From the NCBI GenBank assembly GCA_900768245.1, contig CAAGCE010000040.1:1-12913 (forward strand): DNA of 12,913 nucleotides. Direction: 5' to 3'. Of this stretch, positions 12,797-12,913 are shown one piece after another (positions within the stretch are counted from its first letter, which is position 1; each line of letters opens with the position of its first letter). Below the pieces are notes generated by a model. It searched no databases. It was not told the DNA's origin and saw only the letters and a list, made by a program, of their open reading frames with translations. This DNA comes from Oscillospiraceae bacterium (GTDB lineage Bacteria > Bacillota > Clostridia > Oscillospirales > Ruminococcaceae). Made by a program: the position numbers and the translations under genes.

Positions 12797-12913
12797 GGAA
12801 GCACTGATTAAATCGCGTCTAACGACTTGGCACACATCTTGCTTGCAGATTTTCCGTCATCTTGCACGAAAACTCCTTGAAATACGCAAGTATTCCTGCG
12901 TCGCTTTCGTACA
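12797..12913. repeat. Hairpin-bearing repeat-like element, cut by window edge
   Basis: The sequence begins GGAAGCACTGATTAAATCGCG and continues noncoding to the window end. Nested pairing: ACGAAA (12866-12871) with TTTCGT (12905-12910), with the flanking G12864-C12912 and T12863-A12913 also pairing; inside, ACGCA (12884-12888) with TGCGT (12897-12901). The end motif resembles dispersed repeats I recall from Clostridia genomes, but that is memory, not a search. No second copy occurs in the window. Confidence 0.5.

Noticed and set aside
1..12913. tRNA, rRNA or transposase genes
   Set aside because: None seen on either strand. The repeats are not linked to a visible transposase in this window.

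Overview
The window looks like a chromosomal segment of a gut Clostridia bacterium of the Ruminococcaceae/Oscillospiraceae type. The evidence is low-GC Firmicutes-style GGAGG ribosome binding sites and TATAAT promoters, a YtaF-type membrane protein, a BirA with an N-terminal helix-turn-helix, formate-tetrahydrofolate ligase, and small Ala/Thr/Glu-rich secreted proteins ending in TGNT + hydrophobic segment + KRK. [Eubacterium] siraeum or a close relative is a guess that cannot be confirmed from the sequence alone.

Layout. 1-175: truncated copy of a dispersed intergenic element. 351-2962 (+): three paralogous secreted, C-terminally anchored proteins; the first has its own promoter and terminator, and the second and third share a promoter and end at a strong terminator. 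3132-3896: a full copy of the dispersed element, about 0.76 kb. 3933-4907 (-): birA, with its own promoter, a candidate operator and a long-leader hairpin. 5236-5820 (+): ytaF. 5876-6124: an unusual mirror-symmetric cluster of GCAC/GTGC motifs around an AT-rich core, followed by a bidirectional terminator. 6180-7856 (-): fhs. 7983-8554 (-): a third copy of the dispersed element in inverted orientation. 8570-11178 (-): deoB-glpK, 14 bp apart and probably one operon. 11204-11452: a different intergenic inverted-repeat element. 11472-12671 (-): a secreted transglutaminase-like protein. 12797-12913: the start of another hairpin-bearing repeat, cut by the window edge, preceded by a near-consensus plus-strand promoter.

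The genes are mostly housekeeping: biotin-protein ligation, one-carbon metabolism, glycerol and pentose phosphate metabolism. A small surface-protein module sits at the left end. The most notable content is between the genes. One family of noncoding elements occurs three times in 13 kb. It is built from a series of stem-loops, and at several of them the copies differ in sequence while both arms still pair perfectly. That pattern points to selection on, or a mechanism that maintains, structure. In all copies whose upstream gene is visible, the element lies on the same strand as that gene, just 3' of it. Two copies bracket the surface-protein cluster as direct repeats, and two bracket birA-ytaF-fhs as inverted repeats.
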